Assembly: GCF_018474015.1 (NCBI RefSeq)
Contig: NZ_JAHCSG010000005.1
Coordinates: 1-64,000, forward strand
Source: Williamsia sp. CHRR-6
GTDB lineage: Bacteria; Actinomycetota; Actinomycetes; Mycobacteriales; Mycobacteriaceae
Length of the DNA stretch: 64,000 nucleotides
Direction: 5' to 3'
Both the position numbers and the translations under genes were made by a program. Every line of letters starts with the position of its first letter. Within the stretch, counting starts at the first letter, position 1. The notes beneath the pieces are model-generated. The model made no database searches and was not told the DNA's origin. It saw nothing but the letters and a program-made list of their open reading frames with translations. Positions 28,894 through 42,282 of the stretch are shown here, piece by piece.

Positions 28894-30642
28894 TCAGCGG
28901 GCCGCGCGGTTCACCGGTTGAACTCGGGGCACTCCGTCGGGCACCCGAAACGATGCGCCGCGGTACTGCCCGGTGCGAGGATCGGTCTTCTCGCGCACGA
29001 AGTACCAGTCCATCTGGGTGGCCGCCGGGGTGACGGTGAGCACCGAATAGCCGTGCGCATCGGGGTCCATGAACTTGACGTGGTTGTTGGCCGCCCGGAT
29101 CGCCGCGGGTACCACCCCGGTCACCGAGTGCTCCGGCACCCTGATGAAGTCGTCGATGTTCTTGGAGGTGACCGACGTGCCGACCAGTTCGGTGGCAACG
29201 GTGCCTGCGGCGGGGTAGTTCGCGGGATCGACGGGAACGTCTGCGGCCCAAGAGGTGTGGATGTCGCCGGTGATGAACACGACGTTGTCGATCTTCTGCG
29301 TGCGGATGGTGTCGAGCAGACGCTTGCGATCCATCGTGTAGCCGTCCCACGCGTCGGCGTTGAAGGTCACCCCGCCTGCGGGCAGGCCCAGTAGCTCGGT
29401 CAGCCCGCGGGCCATCGTGGGCTCCAACGGGGGAATCAGCACCGGCGTGATCATCACCGGGTTGCCCACGATCTGCCAGCGGGTGGGCGAGGTGGCCAGC
29501 CCTGTCTCGAGCCACTTCATCTGTCCCGCACCGGTGATCGACCGTCGCGGGTCGTCGATCGTCGCCGAGGTGGCCCCGACCTGACGGTCCCGGTAGGTGC
29601 GCAGATCCAGCATCGACAGCTCGGCCAACGTGCCGAACCGGAACCGCCGATAGATGTGTCGCCCGTTCTCGTCGACGGCCGGGCGCACCGGCATCCACTC
29701 GTAGTAGGCCTGCTCGGAGTTGGCTTTCCGGGCGCGCCAGTCGCCTTCGCCCGGGTTGTGGTTCTGGGCGCCGGACTTGTAGGAGTCGTTGGCCGACTCG
29801 TGGTCATCCCAGGTGGTGATCCACGGGAGCTTGGCGTGCAGGCGCGCGAGATCGGGGTCGGTCTTGTACTGCCCGTGCCGAATCCGGTAGTCCTGCAACG
29901 AGATGATCTCGTGGCGCGGCTCGTGCGGGCGTACCACGCCGAACTTCCCGGCGAACTCGCCCACCTTGTACTCGTAGATGTAGTCACCCAGGTGCACGAT
30001 CGCATCGAGGTCGGGCTGATCGGCGAGGTGGCGGTAGGCGCTGAAGTAGCCGGCCTCCCAGTTCGAACACGACACCACGCCCAGACGTAGCGTGCCCAAA
30101 GCGCTGTCCGGGGTGACGACGGTCTTGGTGTGTCCGGTGGGCGACACTGCGCCGGCGGCTGGACCGTCGAGGACGGTGAACCGATAGAGGTACCGAGTGG
30201 CCGGGGACAGCCCGCCGACGTCGACCTTCACCGTGTGATCCCGGTCGGGTCCGGTGGTCACGGTGCCCGAGGTGACTATCGTGGCGAAACCGCTCTCCGG
30301 TGCCACCTCCCAGCGGACGCTGGTGGCGAGACCGCGGCCCGACCCGGCGGTGACGTCCGGGGTGGGGGTGATGCGGGTCCACAGGATGACGCGCTCATGA
30401 GTGGGGTCACCGGAGGCGACGCCGTGCACGAACACCGGGGTCCGGGTGGGCGCGGCTGATGCTGTCGCGGCGGTGGACACCAGGCCCGCCGCCGACAGCC
30501 CGACGGCGCCCACGGCACCGGCCCGCAGGACGGCGCGTCGCGAGATGTCCCCGCCGGGATCAAGCCCCGGACGATCGAGGGCGTCATCATCGGCGGGAGT
30601 GGGCGGCATCGCAGTGAGGTCAGACACATGATCAGTCAACAT
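28894..30642 (-). CDS. phoD: PhoD-family alkaline phosphatase/phosphodiesterase, Tat-exported
   Basis: Extracytoplasmic metal-dependent phosphatase. A twin-arginine signal, DISRRAVLRAGAVGAVGLSA, ends near TASAAP, followed by the Fibronectin-like N-terminal PhoD domain (FVHGVASGDPTHERVILWTR) and the metallophosphatase domain with VVSCSNWEAGYFSAYRHLA, HLGDYIYEY, WDDHESANDSY, and ITGDIHTSW. The enzyme family uses Fe3+/Ca2+. The start is uncertain: ATG 30642 is used here, but ATG 30693, ATG 30609 and GTG 30627 are all in frame, and none has a good Shine-Dalgarno. Phosphate starvation control is typical for PhoD, though no PHO box was recognised. Confidence 0.9.
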   Translation of the reverse strand: MLTDHVSDLTAMPPTPADDDALDRPGLDPGGDISRRAVLRAGAVGAVGLSAAGLVSTAATASAAPTRTPVFVHGVASGDPTHERVILWTRITPTPDVTAGSGRGLATSVRWEVAPESGFATIVTSGTVTTGPDRDHTVKVDVGGLSPATRYLYRFTVLDGPAAGAVSPTGHTKTVVTPDSALGTLRLGVVSCSNWEAGYFSAYRHLADQPDLDAIVHLGDYIYEYKVGEFAGKFGVVRPHEPRHEIISLQDYRIRHGQYKTDPDLARLHAKLPWITTWDDHESANDSYKSGAQNHNPGEGDWRARKANSEQAYYEWMPVRPAVDENGRHIYRRFRFGTLAELSMLDLRTYRDRQVGATSATIDDPRRSITGAGQMKWLETGLATSPTRWQIVGNPVMITPVLIPPLEPTMARGLTELLGLPAGGVTFNADAWDGYTMDRKRLLDTIRTQKIDNVVFITGDIHTSWAADVPVDPANYPAAGTVATELVGTSVTSKNIDDFIRVPEHSVTGVVPAAIRAANNHVKFMDPDAHGYSVLTVTPAATQMDWYFVREKTDPRTGQYRGASFRVPDGVPRVQPVNRAAR

Positions 30643-30854
30643 TCCCGGCACGCTCTGGGCCAATCCGGGTCGCGTTCGGCGGAGTTGCTTCATCTGGTGT
30701 TCATCTGACGTTCCCAGCGCCTGCGTGGTGATCGAGCGGGTCGACTGTCGGCGCCCGGTGGGCGCGCGCGACAATCGGACTGCGGCCCAGACGGCGACCG
30801 GTCATGGTCACCTAGGGACGCAACCGCCAGATCCCACCAAGAAGGAGTCCACCG

Positions 30855-34563
<3,709 letters not shown>

Positions 34564-34655
34564 GGCGAGCCTGCTGCTGAAGTCGATGGTCACGAAACAG
34601 CATCGGCACCAGTGTGACCGGTGAGGTGGACGAGGCCGGAGTGACTCATGCGGTT

Positions 34656-34661
34656 TATGGT
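34656..34661 (+). promoter_or_regulatory. ftsK -10 box (leaderless transcript)
   Basis: TATGGT ends 6 nt before the ATG at 34668, and no Shine-Dalgarno is visible. No -35 was recognised. Confidence 0.4.
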
Positions 34662-34667
34662 TGAGCG

Positions 34668-37574
34668 ATGAGTCCTCAGTCGTCGGGGCGTGGTTCCACC
34701 GCGTCCACCGCCCGTTCCGCACCCTCGGCGCGCGGCGGGTCATCTGCGCGAACCCGGTCCACGCGTGCGGCCGCCCCCAAGAAATCAGCCCCCTCCAAGA
34801 CCGCCCGAACGAAGGCGGCCCAAACGAAGACAACGCAGAAGACGACCGCGCAGAAGAAGTCGACCCCGAGGAAGGCCGCCCCGAAGAAGACGGCCGAACG
34901 GACCTCCGCTGCCGGGCAGGGCGCGCCGCGGCGGTCGGTGCTCACGGGCCTGGGACACGGGCTCGGTGCCACGTGGCTGCTGGCCGCGCGTGGTGTGGGA
35001 TCGGTGGTTCGGTTGGGTGCCGGTCCCTCGGGGAGCAGTGCAGATCGTGATGACGATCGCTACGACGCCGTCCTGGATGGCTGGGATTCGGAGAACGATG
35101 ACGCCGACGACGAGTCGACAGGTGGTCGAGTGACGAACACCGGCGAGGTGCGCGGCGAGCACGGTCACGGTCGTGACGGCGTGGCGCTGGCGCTCATCGC
35201 GTTCGCGGTGATCTCGGCGGCCGGGGTGTGGTTCTCGGCGGCCGGTCCCATCGGGGCCTTCGTCGACACGACGTTGCGTGCCCTGGTCGGCTCGGGGGCG
35301 CTGGCGGTCCCCGTGGCGCTGGTCGCCCTGGCCATCACCTTGATGCGCCGCGGAGCCAACCCGGCGCAGCGCGGCCGCCACGTGGCGGCAAGCCTGCTGA
35401 TCGGGGTACCGATCCTGGGGATCATGCACCTGATCGCCGGATCGCCGACGACCTTCGACGATCGGTTGAGCGCCGCCGGTTTCCTCGGTTTCGCCGCGGC
35501 GGGGCCGCTCACCTCCGGGCTCAGTGCGTGGGTGTCGGTTCCGATCCTGGTGCTGTGCTTGGTGTTCGGTGTCCTGCTCGCGTTGCGGATGACGGTTCGT
35601 GACGCGTGGTCGGCAGCCGCCCACTACTTCGGGGTGACCCGGCACACACCTCGTTTTGGCGACGACGACCTGGACTTCGGAGGCCCGCTACGAGATCGGC
35701 ACATCGACGCCGGCGACCGCGCAGCAGACGTCGATGTCGACGATTGGGATCTGCCGCCGACGATGTCGCCCTCGGCGCGTTCGACCGCCGCTGACTCCCG
35801 GTATCTCAACTACCCACCGGACGAGCCGGTCGCATCAGCATCCCGGTCGGGCGTTCGCGCCGGCGATGCGTTGACCGAACCGTTGTTCACCGACGACACC
35901 GAGGCATCGGCCTCGACCAGCACCGCGATTCCGCGCGCCGACAGGTCCGGCTCGGACAACACCACCGAGGTCATCGGCCGGAGTACCTCCACTCGGTCCC
36001 GGCGCAGCCCCGTATCCGCGGCCGCGGCTCCCCGCCCCTCGACATCGGAAGTGTCTGACACCGACGGACTGGTCGACCGTGCCGTGGAGGGTGACTATCG
36101 GCTGCCGCCGGCGTCACTGCTCATCGACGGTGATCCACCCAAGCTCGGCAGTGCCGCCAACGACGACATGATCGACCGGATCACCGCGGTTCTCGAACAG
36201 TTCAAGATCGATGCCGCAGTCACCGGGTTCACCCGAGGCCCGACCGTGACCCGCTACGAGGTGGAACTGGGTCCGGGTGTGAAGGTGGAGAAGATCACCG
36301 CGCTGGCCCGCAACATCGCCTACGCCGCGGCCACCGACAACGTGCGACTGCTCGCCCCCATCCCGGGCAAGTCCGCAGTGGGTATCGAGGTGCCCAACTC
36401 CGACCGCGAGATGGTGCGGCTGGCCGATGTGCTCAAGGATCCGTCCACGCGAAAAGACAGTCACCCCTTGGTGATCGGTCTGGGTAAGGACATCGAAGGC
36501 GACTTCGTCAGTGCCAACCTGGCCAAGATGCCGCACCTGCTGGTGGCCGGGTCCACCGGCTCGGGCAAGTCGAGTTTCGTCAACTCGATGCTGGTGTCGC
36601 TGCTGACCCGCGCCACGCCCGACGACGTGCGGATGATCCTGATCGATCCGAAGATGGTGGAGCTCACCCCGTATGAGGGCATCCCTCACCTCATCACCCC
36701 GATCATCACCCAGCCGAAAAAGGCCGCCGCCGCATTGGCCTGGCTGGTCGAGGAGATGGAGCAGCGTTACCAGGACATGAAGGCCTCGCGGGTCCGTCAC
36801 ATCGACGACTTCAACGCCAAGGTGCGTTCCGGCGAGATCACCACGCCGCTGGGGTCCGAGCGGGTCTATCGGCCCTACCCGTACATCCTGGCCATCGTCG
36901 ACGAGCTCGCCGACCTGATGATGACCGCGCCGAAGGACGTCGAGGACGCGATCGTCCGCATCACCCAGAAGGCCCGCGCGGCCGGCATCCATCTGGTGCT
37001 GGCCACGCAGCGCCCGTCGGTCGATGTCGTCACCGGTCTGATCAAGACCAACGTGCCCTCGCGCCTGGCCTTCGCGACGTCCTCGCTGACCGACTCGCGC
37101 GTCATCCTCGATCAGCCGGGTGCGGAGAAGCTGATCGGTATGGGCGACGGGCTGTTCATCCCGATGGGCGCCAACCGACCCATCCGCATGCAGGGCGCTT
37201 TCATCACCGACGAGGAGATCTCGGCGGTGGTCGAGTTCGCCAAAGAGCAGGGCGACCCGCAGTACCAGGAGGGCGTCACCGCGCAGAAGGTCTCGGACTC
37301 CAAGGACATCGACGGCGACATCGGAGGCGATCTCGACGACCTGTTGCAGGCCATCGAGTTGGTCGTCAGCAGTCAGTTCGGGTCGACCTCGATGTTGCAG
37401 CGCAAGCTCCGGGTGGGGTTCGCCAAGGCTGGGCGCCTGATGGATCTGATGGAGACCCGAGGGGTCGTCGGACCGAGCGAGGGCTCCAAGGCTCGTGAGG
37501 TCCTGGTCAAGCCGGAGGATCTGGCCGGTGTGATCGCCTCGATCAACGGTGGTGTCGCGACCTCATCGGAATGA
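34668..37574 (+). CDS. ftsK: DNA translocase FtsK/SpoIIIE
   Basis: Septum-associated DNA pump that clears and dimer-resolves chromosomes at division. The 968-residue protein starts with ~90 residues of Lys/Ala/Thr-rich repeats (KKxAP/KT patterns), then four or more membrane helices (~165-310), a ~170-residue acidic/Ser-rich linker, and the motor. The motor has Walker [10 protein letters not shown] at ~628, Walker [15 protein letters not shown] and [17 protein letters not shown]. The C-terminal gamma winged helix [20 protein letters not shown] reads KOPS-type sites. ATG 34668 follows a -10 box by 6 nt. Confidence 0.96.
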   Translation: MSPQSSGRGSTASTARSAPSARGGSSARTRSTRAAAPKKSAPSKTARTKAAQTKTTQKTTAQKKSTPRKAAPKKTAERTSAAGQGAPRRSVLTGLGHGLGATWLLAARGVGSVVRLGAGPSGSSADRDDDRYDAVLDGWDSENDDADDESTGGRVTNTGEVRGEHGHGRDGVALALIAFAVISAAGVWFSAAGPIGAFVDTTLRALVGSGALAVPVALVALAITLMRRGANPAQRGRHVAASLLIGVPILGIMHLIAGSPTTFDDRLSAAGFLGFAAAGPLTSGLSAWVSVPILVLCLVFGVLLALRMTVRDAWSAAAHYFGVTRHTPRFGDDDLDFGGPLRDRHIDAGDRAADVDVDDWDLPPTMSPSARSTAADSRYLNYPPDEPVASASRSGVRAGDALTEPLFTDDTEASASTSTAIPRADRSGSDNTTEVIGRSTSTRSRRSPVSAAAAPRPSTSEVSDTDGLVDRAVEGDYRLPPASLLIDGDPPKLGSAANDDMIDRITAVLEQFKIDAAVTGFTRGPTVTRYEVELGPGVKVEKITALARNIAYAAATDNVRLLAPIPGKSAVGIEVPNSDREMVRLADVLKDPSTRKDSHPLVIGLGKDIEGDFVSANLAKMPHLLVAGSTGSGKSSFVNSMLVSLLTRATPDDVRMILIDPKMVELTPYEGIPHLITPIITQPKKAAAALAWLVEEMEQRYQDMKASRVRHIDDFNAKVRSGEITTPLGSERVYRPYPYILAIVDELADLMMTAPKDVEDAIVRITQKARAAGIHLVLATQRPSVDVVTGLIKTNVPSRLAFATSSLTDSRVILDQPGAEKLIGMGDGLFIPMGANRPIRMQGAFITDEEISAVVEFAKEQGDPQYQEGVTAQKVSDSKDIDGDIGGDLDDLLQAIELVVSSQFGSTSMLQRKLRVGFAKAGRLMDLMETRGVVGPSEGSKAREVLVKPEDLAGVIASINGGVATSSE

Positions 37575-37649
37575 TGCGCAACGGACTGTTGCGCAACCGA
37601 AACCGGCTCGCGTCGCGCCGACCGTCGGCACCCATGGATGATGTGACAC

Positions 37650-38672
37650 ATGAACGTGTCGCTCACGGTGTGGATCGTGACCCTGGTGATCATCGGCGGG
37701 TTGTTCGTGTTCGACTACTTCGCCCATGTGCGGGTGCCGCATGAGCCGACGCTGAAGGAATCGGGGTTCTGGTCGGCGTTCTACGTCATCATCGCCCTGG
37801 TGTTCGGTGGCTTCATCTGGTGGAAGTGGGGTGGACAGTACGGCGGCGAGTACTACGCGGGGTTCGTCACCGAGAAGGCATTGTCGGTGGACAACCTGTT
37901 CGTGTTCGTCGTCATCATGGCGCGGTTCGCAGTGCCTCGGCAGTACCAGCAGAAGGTGTTGCTGCTGGGCATCGCCATGGCGATCGTCATGCGCGGTGTC
38001 TTCATCGCGGTGGGGGCGGCGGCGATCAACGCCTACAGCTGGGTGTTCTATCTGTTCGGCGCTTTCTTGATCTACACCGCGGTGAAGCTGGTGCGGGAGG
38101 CCGGACACGAGGAGGAGGCCGAAGCCGGTCGCGAGGACAAGCTGATCCCCTTCGTCAACAGGTTCGTGCCGACCACCGACGAATATCACGGCGACAAACT
38201 GTTCACCCGGATCAAGGGCAAGCGGTTTGCCACGCCGATGTTGTTGGTGCTCATCATGATCGGCTTCACCGACCTGCTGTTCGCACTCGATTCGGTCCCG
38301 GCCATCTACGGTCTCACCGAGGAGCCCTACATCGTCTTCGCCGCGAACGCGTTCGCGCTGATGGGGCTACGGCAGCTGTTCTTCCTGCTCGACGGCTTGT
38401 TGGATCGGCTGGTGTACCTGTCCTACGGGTTGTCGATCATCCTCGGATTCATCGGCGTCAAGCTGTTGTTCCACGCACTGCAGAAGAACACGCTGTCCTT
38501 CATCAACGGTGGCCAAGCCGTCGACCTCCCGAAGATCTCCACCGGATTGTCACTGAGCGTGATCTTGGGCGTGCTGGTGATCACCACCGTGGCCAGCCTG
38601 ATCAAATCGTCCTACGACGCGCGCACGGCGGCCGCGGTGTCGCACGAGGACAGCTCAGGTCCCGCTGACTGA
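37650..38672 (+). CDS. TerC/Alx-family membrane protein, copy 1
   Basis: Integral membrane protein of the TerC family, several members of which export manganese. The 340 residues carry about seven to nine helices and the acidic intramembrane motifs VTEKALSVDNLFVFVVI and IGFTDLLFALDSVPAIYG. A cytoplasmic charged loop (GHEEEAEAGREDK) lies between helices 4 and 5. ATG 37650 lies 76 nt after the ftsK stop; no riboswitch fits in that gap. A near-identical second copy follows at 38944, with stretches of perfect nucleotide identity (for example 38189-38263 with 39483-39557). Tellurite resistance is a historical family name, not evidence of function. Confidence 0.92.
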   Translation: MNVSLTVWIVTLVIIGGLFVFDYFAHVRVPHEPTLKESGFWSAFYVIIALVFGGFIWWKWGGQYGGEYYAGFVTEKALSVDNLFVFVVIMARFAVPRQYQQKVLLLGIAMAIVMRGVFIAVGAAAINAYSWVFYLFGAFLIYTAVKLVREAGHEEEAEAGREDKLIPFVNRFVPTTDEYHGDKLFTRIKGKRFATPMLLVLIMIGFTDLLFALDSVPAIYGLTEEPYIVFAANAFALMGLRQLFFLLDGLLDRLVYLSYGLSIILGFIGVKLLFHALQKNTLSFINGGQAVDLPKISTGLSLSVILGVLVITTVASLIKSSYDARTAAAVSHEDSSGPAD

Positions 38673-38786
38673 GGCGCACGGAAGCCTCCCACGGCACCAT
38701 CCCGATTCGATGCTGGTCCCGGTCTACCCCCGGTGAGCTGCAGCGATGGCGAGTCCGTGGATGCGTCTATACGCTCAGGGGAGCTC

Positions 38787-38912
38787 ACGAGGGGAGTATC
38801 CCGGTCGCGGCATTCTCGTCAATACGTTCGCTGTTGCGCTGACGCCATCGTCAGCAGCGGCAGAGTTCCGGGGTGTCGGCCTGCTTTGTTGCAGGTGGGA
38901 GAGACCTCTGGC
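38787..38912 (+). ncRNA. Candidate yybP-ykoY (Mn2+) riboswitch upstream of TerC copy 2
   Basis: The gap between the two TerC genes holds the landmarks of this riboswitch in order: GGGGAGTA (38791-38798), CGTCAATACG (38817-38826), CTTTGTTG (38884-38891) and GAGACCTCT (38901-38909). The ends pair as P1: GAGG 38789-38792 with CCTC 38905-38908. yybP-ykoY RNAs sense Mn2+ and often precede TerC/Alx or MntP genes. The TerC start lies 31 nt downstream, with GGAGGAC at 38930-38936, so control of ribosome access or termination is possible. Call is by motif reading, without a covariance model. Confidence 0.7.
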
Positions 38913-38943
38913 GCCCGTGTAGGACAGCTGGAGGACGGTTCTT

Positions 38944-40056
38944 GTGGATGTGACCTTGACGGTCTGGTTGGTCACCATTGCGGTGATCCTGGGTTTGTTC
39001 GTGTTCGACTTCTTCGCCCACGTGCGGGTGCCCCATGAACCGACGCTGAAGGAATCGGGGTTCTGGTCGGCGTTCTACATCGGCATCGCCCTGCTCTTCG
39101 GTGGCTTCATCTGGTGGAAGTGGGGCGGACAGTACGGCGGCGAGTACTACGCGGGGTTCGTCACCGAGAAGGCGTTGTCAGTCGACAACCTGTTCGTATT
39201 CGTGGTGATCATGGCGCGGTTCGCAGTGCCTCGGCAGTACCAGCAGAAAGTGCTCCTGCTGGGCATAGTGATGGCCATCGTCATGCGAGGCATCTTCATC
39301 GCCCTGGGTGCAGCGGCGATCAACGCCTACAGCTGGGTGTTCTATCTGTTCGGCGCCTTCCTGATCTACACCGCAGTGAAGCTGGTGCGGGAAGCCGGAC
39401 ACGAGGAGGAGGCCGAAGAAGAGAAGGAAGACCGGCTGCAGGCCTTCGTGAAGAAGTTCCTGCGCACCACCGACGAGTACAACGGCGACAAACTGTTCAC
39501 CCGGATCAAGGGCAAGCGGTTTGCCACGCCGATGTTGTTGGTGCTCATCATGATCGGTTTCACCGACATCCTCTTCGCGCTCGACTCCATCCCGGCCATC
39601 TACGGTCTGACCGAGGAGCCCTACATCGTCTTCACCGCGAACGCGTTCGCGCTGATGGGGCTGCGGCAGCTGTTCTTCCTGCTCGACGGTCTCCTCGACA
39701 AGCTGGTGTACCTGTCCTACGGGTTGTCGATCATCCTTGGCTTCATCGGCGTCAAGCTGGTCCTGCACGCCTTGCACGAGAACACGCTCTCGTTCATCAA
39801 CAACGGCGAGAAGGTGAAGGTGCCCGAGATCTCCACGGGTCTGTCGCTGAGTGTGATCCTGGGCGTGTTGATCATCACTACCGTGGCCAGTCTCATCAAG
39901 TCTCGGTCGGACGCGAGGAAGGCCGAAGCGGTCGCAGAGGTGTCGGCCGGGTCGGGAGCGGACACGACCGGCGCACCGGGGTCGGCGATCGGCGACAGTG
40001 ACGCGGCCACCCGTGTCCCCAGCCAGCCCAGAGACTCGGGCCCTTCGGACTCCTGA
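38944..40056 (+). CDS. TerC/Alx-family membrane protein, copy 2
   Basis: Paralogue of the preceding gene: 370 residues, the same helices and motifs (VTEKALSVDNLFVFVVI, IGFTDILFALDSIPAIYG). It has a longer Ser/Asp-rich C-terminal tail and a more acidic cytoplasmic loop (EEAEEEKEDRLQ). Much of the DNA is identical to copy 1 at a fixed offset of 1294 nt, pointing to tandem duplication or gene conversion. GTG 38944 has GGAGGAC 7 nt upstream; a GTG two codons later is possible. This copy alone lies behind the candidate Mn2+ riboswitch, so it is probably the inducible exporter. Confidence 0.92.
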   Translation: MDVTLTVWLVTIAVILGLFVFDFFAHVRVPHEPTLKESGFWSAFYIGIALLFGGFIWWKWGGQYGGEYYAGFVTEKALSVDNLFVFVVIMARFAVPRQYQQKVLLLGIVMAIVMRGIFIALGAAAINAYSWVFYLFGAFLIYTAVKLVREAGHEEEAEEEKEDRLQAFVKKFLRTTDEYNGDKLFTRIKGKRFATPMLLVLIMIGFTDILFALDSIPAIYGLTEEPYIVFTANAFALMGLRQLFFLLDGLLDKLVYLSYGLSIILGFIGVKLVLHALHENTLSFINNGEKVKVPEISTGLSLSVILGVLIITTVASLIKSRSDARKAEAVAEVSAGSGADTTGAPGSAIGDSDAATRVPSQPRDSGPSDS

Positions 40057-40074
40057 CCGGCCGGGACACCTGCA

Positions 40075-40100
40075 CCGGCCGGGGCGTCAGCCTCGGCCGG
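40075..40100. terminator. Hairpin between convergent terC copy 2 and the YciI-like gene
   Basis: CCGGCCGGGG (40075-40084) pairs with CCTCGGCCGG (40091-40100), 10 bp with one G-U, around a 6-nt loop. It overlaps the YciI-like stop codon and could terminate both transcripts. No U-tract is present. Confidence 0.45.
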
Positions 40101-40377
40101 TGAACGGCCCCATGATCGGTCTCCACTCGGTCACACGGGTGTCGGCGATGGCGCCGGCCGCAGCGAACGGATCGTTCGCCAACACCGTGGTGACGTCGTC
40201 GATGTCGGTGCCGGTGAACAGCAGCAGCGCTCCGGATCCGTCCGGATAGGGTCCGGACTCGAGCACGGTACCCGCGGCGACCAGGTCGGCCAGCCACGCC
40301 CGGTGCGCTGGTCGATGTTCGTCGCGGACCCCGGCGAGGTCCGGGTCGTAGTGGTACTCGACGGCGAACACGGGCAT
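40087..40377 (-). CDS. YciI/YCII-domain protein
   Basis: A 96-residue dimeric alpha-beta barrel protein of the YCII family; biochemical role uncertain. The sequence shows the family Asp/His positions: YHYDPDLAGVRDEHRPAHRAWLADL, SGPYPDGSGALLLF and NDPFAAAGAIADTRVTEWRPI. ATG 40377 has GGAGAC about 7 nt upstream (GCAGGAGACATCAC). It lies 31 nt downstream of argA on the same strand and is probably co-transcribed with it. Confidence 0.8.
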   Translation of the reverse strand: MPVFAVEYHYDPDLAGVRDEHRPAHRAWLADLVAAGTVLESGPYPDGSGALLLFTGTDIDDVTTVLANDPFAAAGAIADTRVTEWRPIMGPFTGRG

Positions 40378-40408
40378 GTGATGTCTCCTGCCATGGTGTG
40401 GGTTCGGG

Positions 40409-40978
40409 TCATTCGGCCCGGTCGTGCAACACCGCCAACATCCGGGTGTTGCCCAGTGTGTTGGGTTTGACGTAGCTGAGGTCCAAGAACTCCGCGACAC
40501 CGGCGTCATACGAGCGGCACATCTCTTCGTACACCTCGGCGGTGACCGGGGTTCCCTCGATCTCAGCGAACCCGTGACGGCCGAAGAACTCGGTCTCGAA
40601 GGTGAGCACGAACACCCTGGTCAGCTGCAGTTCTCGGGCAACGTCGAGCAACCGGGCCACGATCTGGTGTCCGACACCGCGGCCAGCATGGGCGGTGTCG
40701 ACCGCGACGGTGCGCACCTCACCGAGATCGGCCCACAACACATGGAGCGCGCCGCATCCGATGACGGTGTCTGCCGACTCGGCCACCCAGAACTCCTGCA
40801 CGGCCTCGTAGAGGGTGACAAGGTTCTTCTCCAACAGGATCCGGCCCGCGTACTGGTCGATCAGGCCCTTGATCTGTGGCACGTCCGAGGTCCGTGCACG
40901 GCGGATGATCACAGCCGATGTCGCCGCCTTTGGGTCGGCGTGCGCATCGGTGGGTTCGTGTGTCTCACCGCCGACCAT
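40409..40978 (-). CDS. argA: Amino-acid N-acetyltransferase (single-domain ArgA type)
   Basis: GNAT enzyme predicted to acetylate glutamate at the start of arginine synthesis, as for the M. tuberculosis Rv2747 protein next to ftsK. Of 189 residues the GNAT core shows IIRRARTSDVPQIKGLID, the acetyl-CoA P-loop VAVDTAHAGRGVGHQIV and LTFETEFFGRHGFAEIE. It lacks the amino-acid kinase domain of E. coli ArgA. ATG 40978 is preceded by TAGTCT 7 nt upstream, suggesting a leaderless message; the open frame runs 93 codons further without homology. Confidence 0.88.
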   Translation of the reverse strand: MVGGETHEPTDAHADPKAATSAVIIRRARTSDVPQIKGLIDQYAGRILLEKNLVTLYEAVQEFWVAESADTVIGCGALHVLWADLGEVRTVAVDTAHAGRGVGHQIVARLLDVARELQLTRVFVLTFETEFFGRHGFAEIEGTPVTAEVYEEMCRSYDAGVAEFLDLSYVKPNTLGNTRMLAVLHDRAE

Positions 40979-40985
40979 GCACAGC

Positions 40986-40991
40986 AGACTA
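40986..40991 (-). promoter_or_regulatory. argA -10 box (leaderless transcript)
   Basis: Read on the minus strand this is TAGTCT, ending 7 nt before the argA ATG (40978). No Shine-Dalgarno is present. Confidence 0.5.
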
Positions 40992-41169
40992 TCGGTCTCG
41001 GCACCCTCCACCGGATCAGTGGGTGGGCGTCGGGGATCCGACCTCCGAGTGGCTGCATGGGGCGTGTCGGGCCGGAGCGATGTACCGCGGGTGCTGCAGC
41101 TCACCATTCGCGCGATATCCTCACCATCGTGGGATGTTCTGGGGATGCGCGACACGAACGTCCGGTTCG

Positions 41170-41844
41170 GTGACGGACCGGCTGTCCGACGCCGTGACCC
41201 CGTCCGGTGACCACCCGGCGGGGGCGTCTGCTCCGTCACGGCCCGCGTCCGTCCCACCCTCGTCAGCTCGTCCGGGCGTGGCGGCCACCACAGTGCCCCT
41301 GATGAACCTCGCCAACGTCTTGACGATGTTCCGGATCGCGCTGGTGCCCGTATTCCTCCTCGCCCTCTTCGCCGGCGATGGTCACCAGGTGCAGTGGCGG
41401 ATCACCGCGTGGGTGGTGTTCGCGGTCGCCGCGATCACCGACCGCTATGACGGTCGCATCGCCCGCTCGCGTGGCCTGATCACCGACTTCGGCAAGATCG
41501 CCGATCCCATCGCCGACAAAGCGCTGATGGGCGCAGCGTTGATCGGACTGTCGGTGCTGGGTGACCTGCCGTGGTGGATCACCGTGGTGATCCTGTTCCG
41601 CGAGGTCGGTGTCACCGTGCTCCGGTTCTGGGTGATCCGGCACGGGGTGATCGCCGCCAGCCGCGGCGGCAAGCTCAAGACCCTGCTGCAGTCGATCGCC
41701 ATCGGTCTGTATGTGCTGCCGCTGCCGCACTGGTTGGACTGGCTGTCGCTGTCGGTGATGGCAGCGGCCCTGGTGGCCACCATCGTCACGGGCGTGGACT
41801 ACCTCTGGCAGGCGGTCCGTCTGCGTCGCAGCCCGCAGCCCTGA
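41170..41844 (+). CDS. pgsA: CDP-diacylglycerol-glycerol-3-phosphate 3-phosphatidyltransferase
   Basis: Membrane CDP-alcohol phosphatidyltransferase, normally making phosphatidylglycerol phosphate. The catalytic signature is DRYDGRIAR followed eight residues later by G-KIA-D-PIA-D, matching DxxDGxxAR(x8)GxxxDxxxD. About five to six membrane helices are visible, beginning NLANVLTMFRIALVPVFLLA. The start is uncertain: GTG 41170, GTG 41194, ATG 41134 and ATG 41302 are in frame. A TATCCT -10 candidate at 41116-41121 fits the earlier ones. It sits just upstream of clgR, as in mycobacteria (pgsA3-clgR). Confidence 0.92.
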   Translation: MTDRLSDAVTPSGDHPAGASAPSRPASVPPSSARPGVAATTVPLMNLANVLTMFRIALVPVFLLALFAGDGHQVQWRITAWVVFAVAAITDRYDGRIARSRGLITDFGKIADPIADKALMGAALIGLSVLGDLPWWITVVILFREVGVTVLRFWVIRHGVIAASRGGKLKTLLQSIAIGLYVLPLPHWLDWLSLSVMAAALVATIVTGVDYLWQAVRLRRSPQP

Positions 41845-41946
41845 CTCGCCGTCACCACTGATCTGCGTCGGGCGGGCGTCGGTCCATCGGCGGGAACCGA
41901 TCAGATGCTCACAGCGTTGATCTGAGAGGACTAGAGGAGGACGGAC

Positions 41947-42282
41947 ATGGCTGCACTCTTGCGTGAGGCTCTCGGTGACCGGCTGCGTCAGGTCCGGATC
42001 GGCCAGGGACGCACCCTGCGTGAGGTCTCGGGAGTGGCGCGGGTCAGCCTGGGCTACCTCTCGGAGATCGAACGCGGACAGAAGGAAGCATCCAGCGAGC
42101 TGTTGGCCGCCATCTGCGGCGCACTGGAGGTCGACCTGGGTGTGGTGCTGTGTGACGTCGGATCGGCGATGCGTACCCCGGCACCCGGTCGCACCGTCAT
42201 CGACGAGAACACCCGCGTGGTCATCCCGGCACCGGCCGACCCGCCCGCCGCGGCTCGGGTCGCAGTGCTCTCAGCCGCCTGA
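41947..42282 (+). CDS. clgR: ClgR-like XRE-family transcriptional regulator
   Basis: Activator of Clp protease and chaperone genes and, in mycobacteria, of the psp genes. The 111 residues hold a central helix-turn-helix ([20 protein letters not shown], then [20 protein letters not shown]) followed by a proline- and alanine-rich tail whose end, VAVLSAA, resembles the C-terminal degron of ClgR proteins that are Clp substrates. ATG 41947 has AGAGGAGG (41933-41940) 6 nt upstream. pgsA precedes it and pspA follows, the conserved order. Confidence 0.9.
   Translation: MAALLREALGDRLRQVRIGQGRTLREVSGVARVSLGYLSEIERGQKEASSELLAAICGALEVDLGVVLCDVGSAMRTPAPGRTVIDENTRVVIPAPADPPAAARVAVLSAA

Noticed and set aside
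37575-37649. Riboswitch upstream of TerC copy 1
   Set aside because: Only 75 nt separate ftsK and this gene and none of the yybP-ykoY landmarks is present.
41129-41173. Tiny leader peptide starting at GTG 41129 behind TATCCT
   Set aside because: The frame (14 codons ending at a TGA) overlaps the pgsA 5' region without homology; the -10 box more simply serves pgsA.
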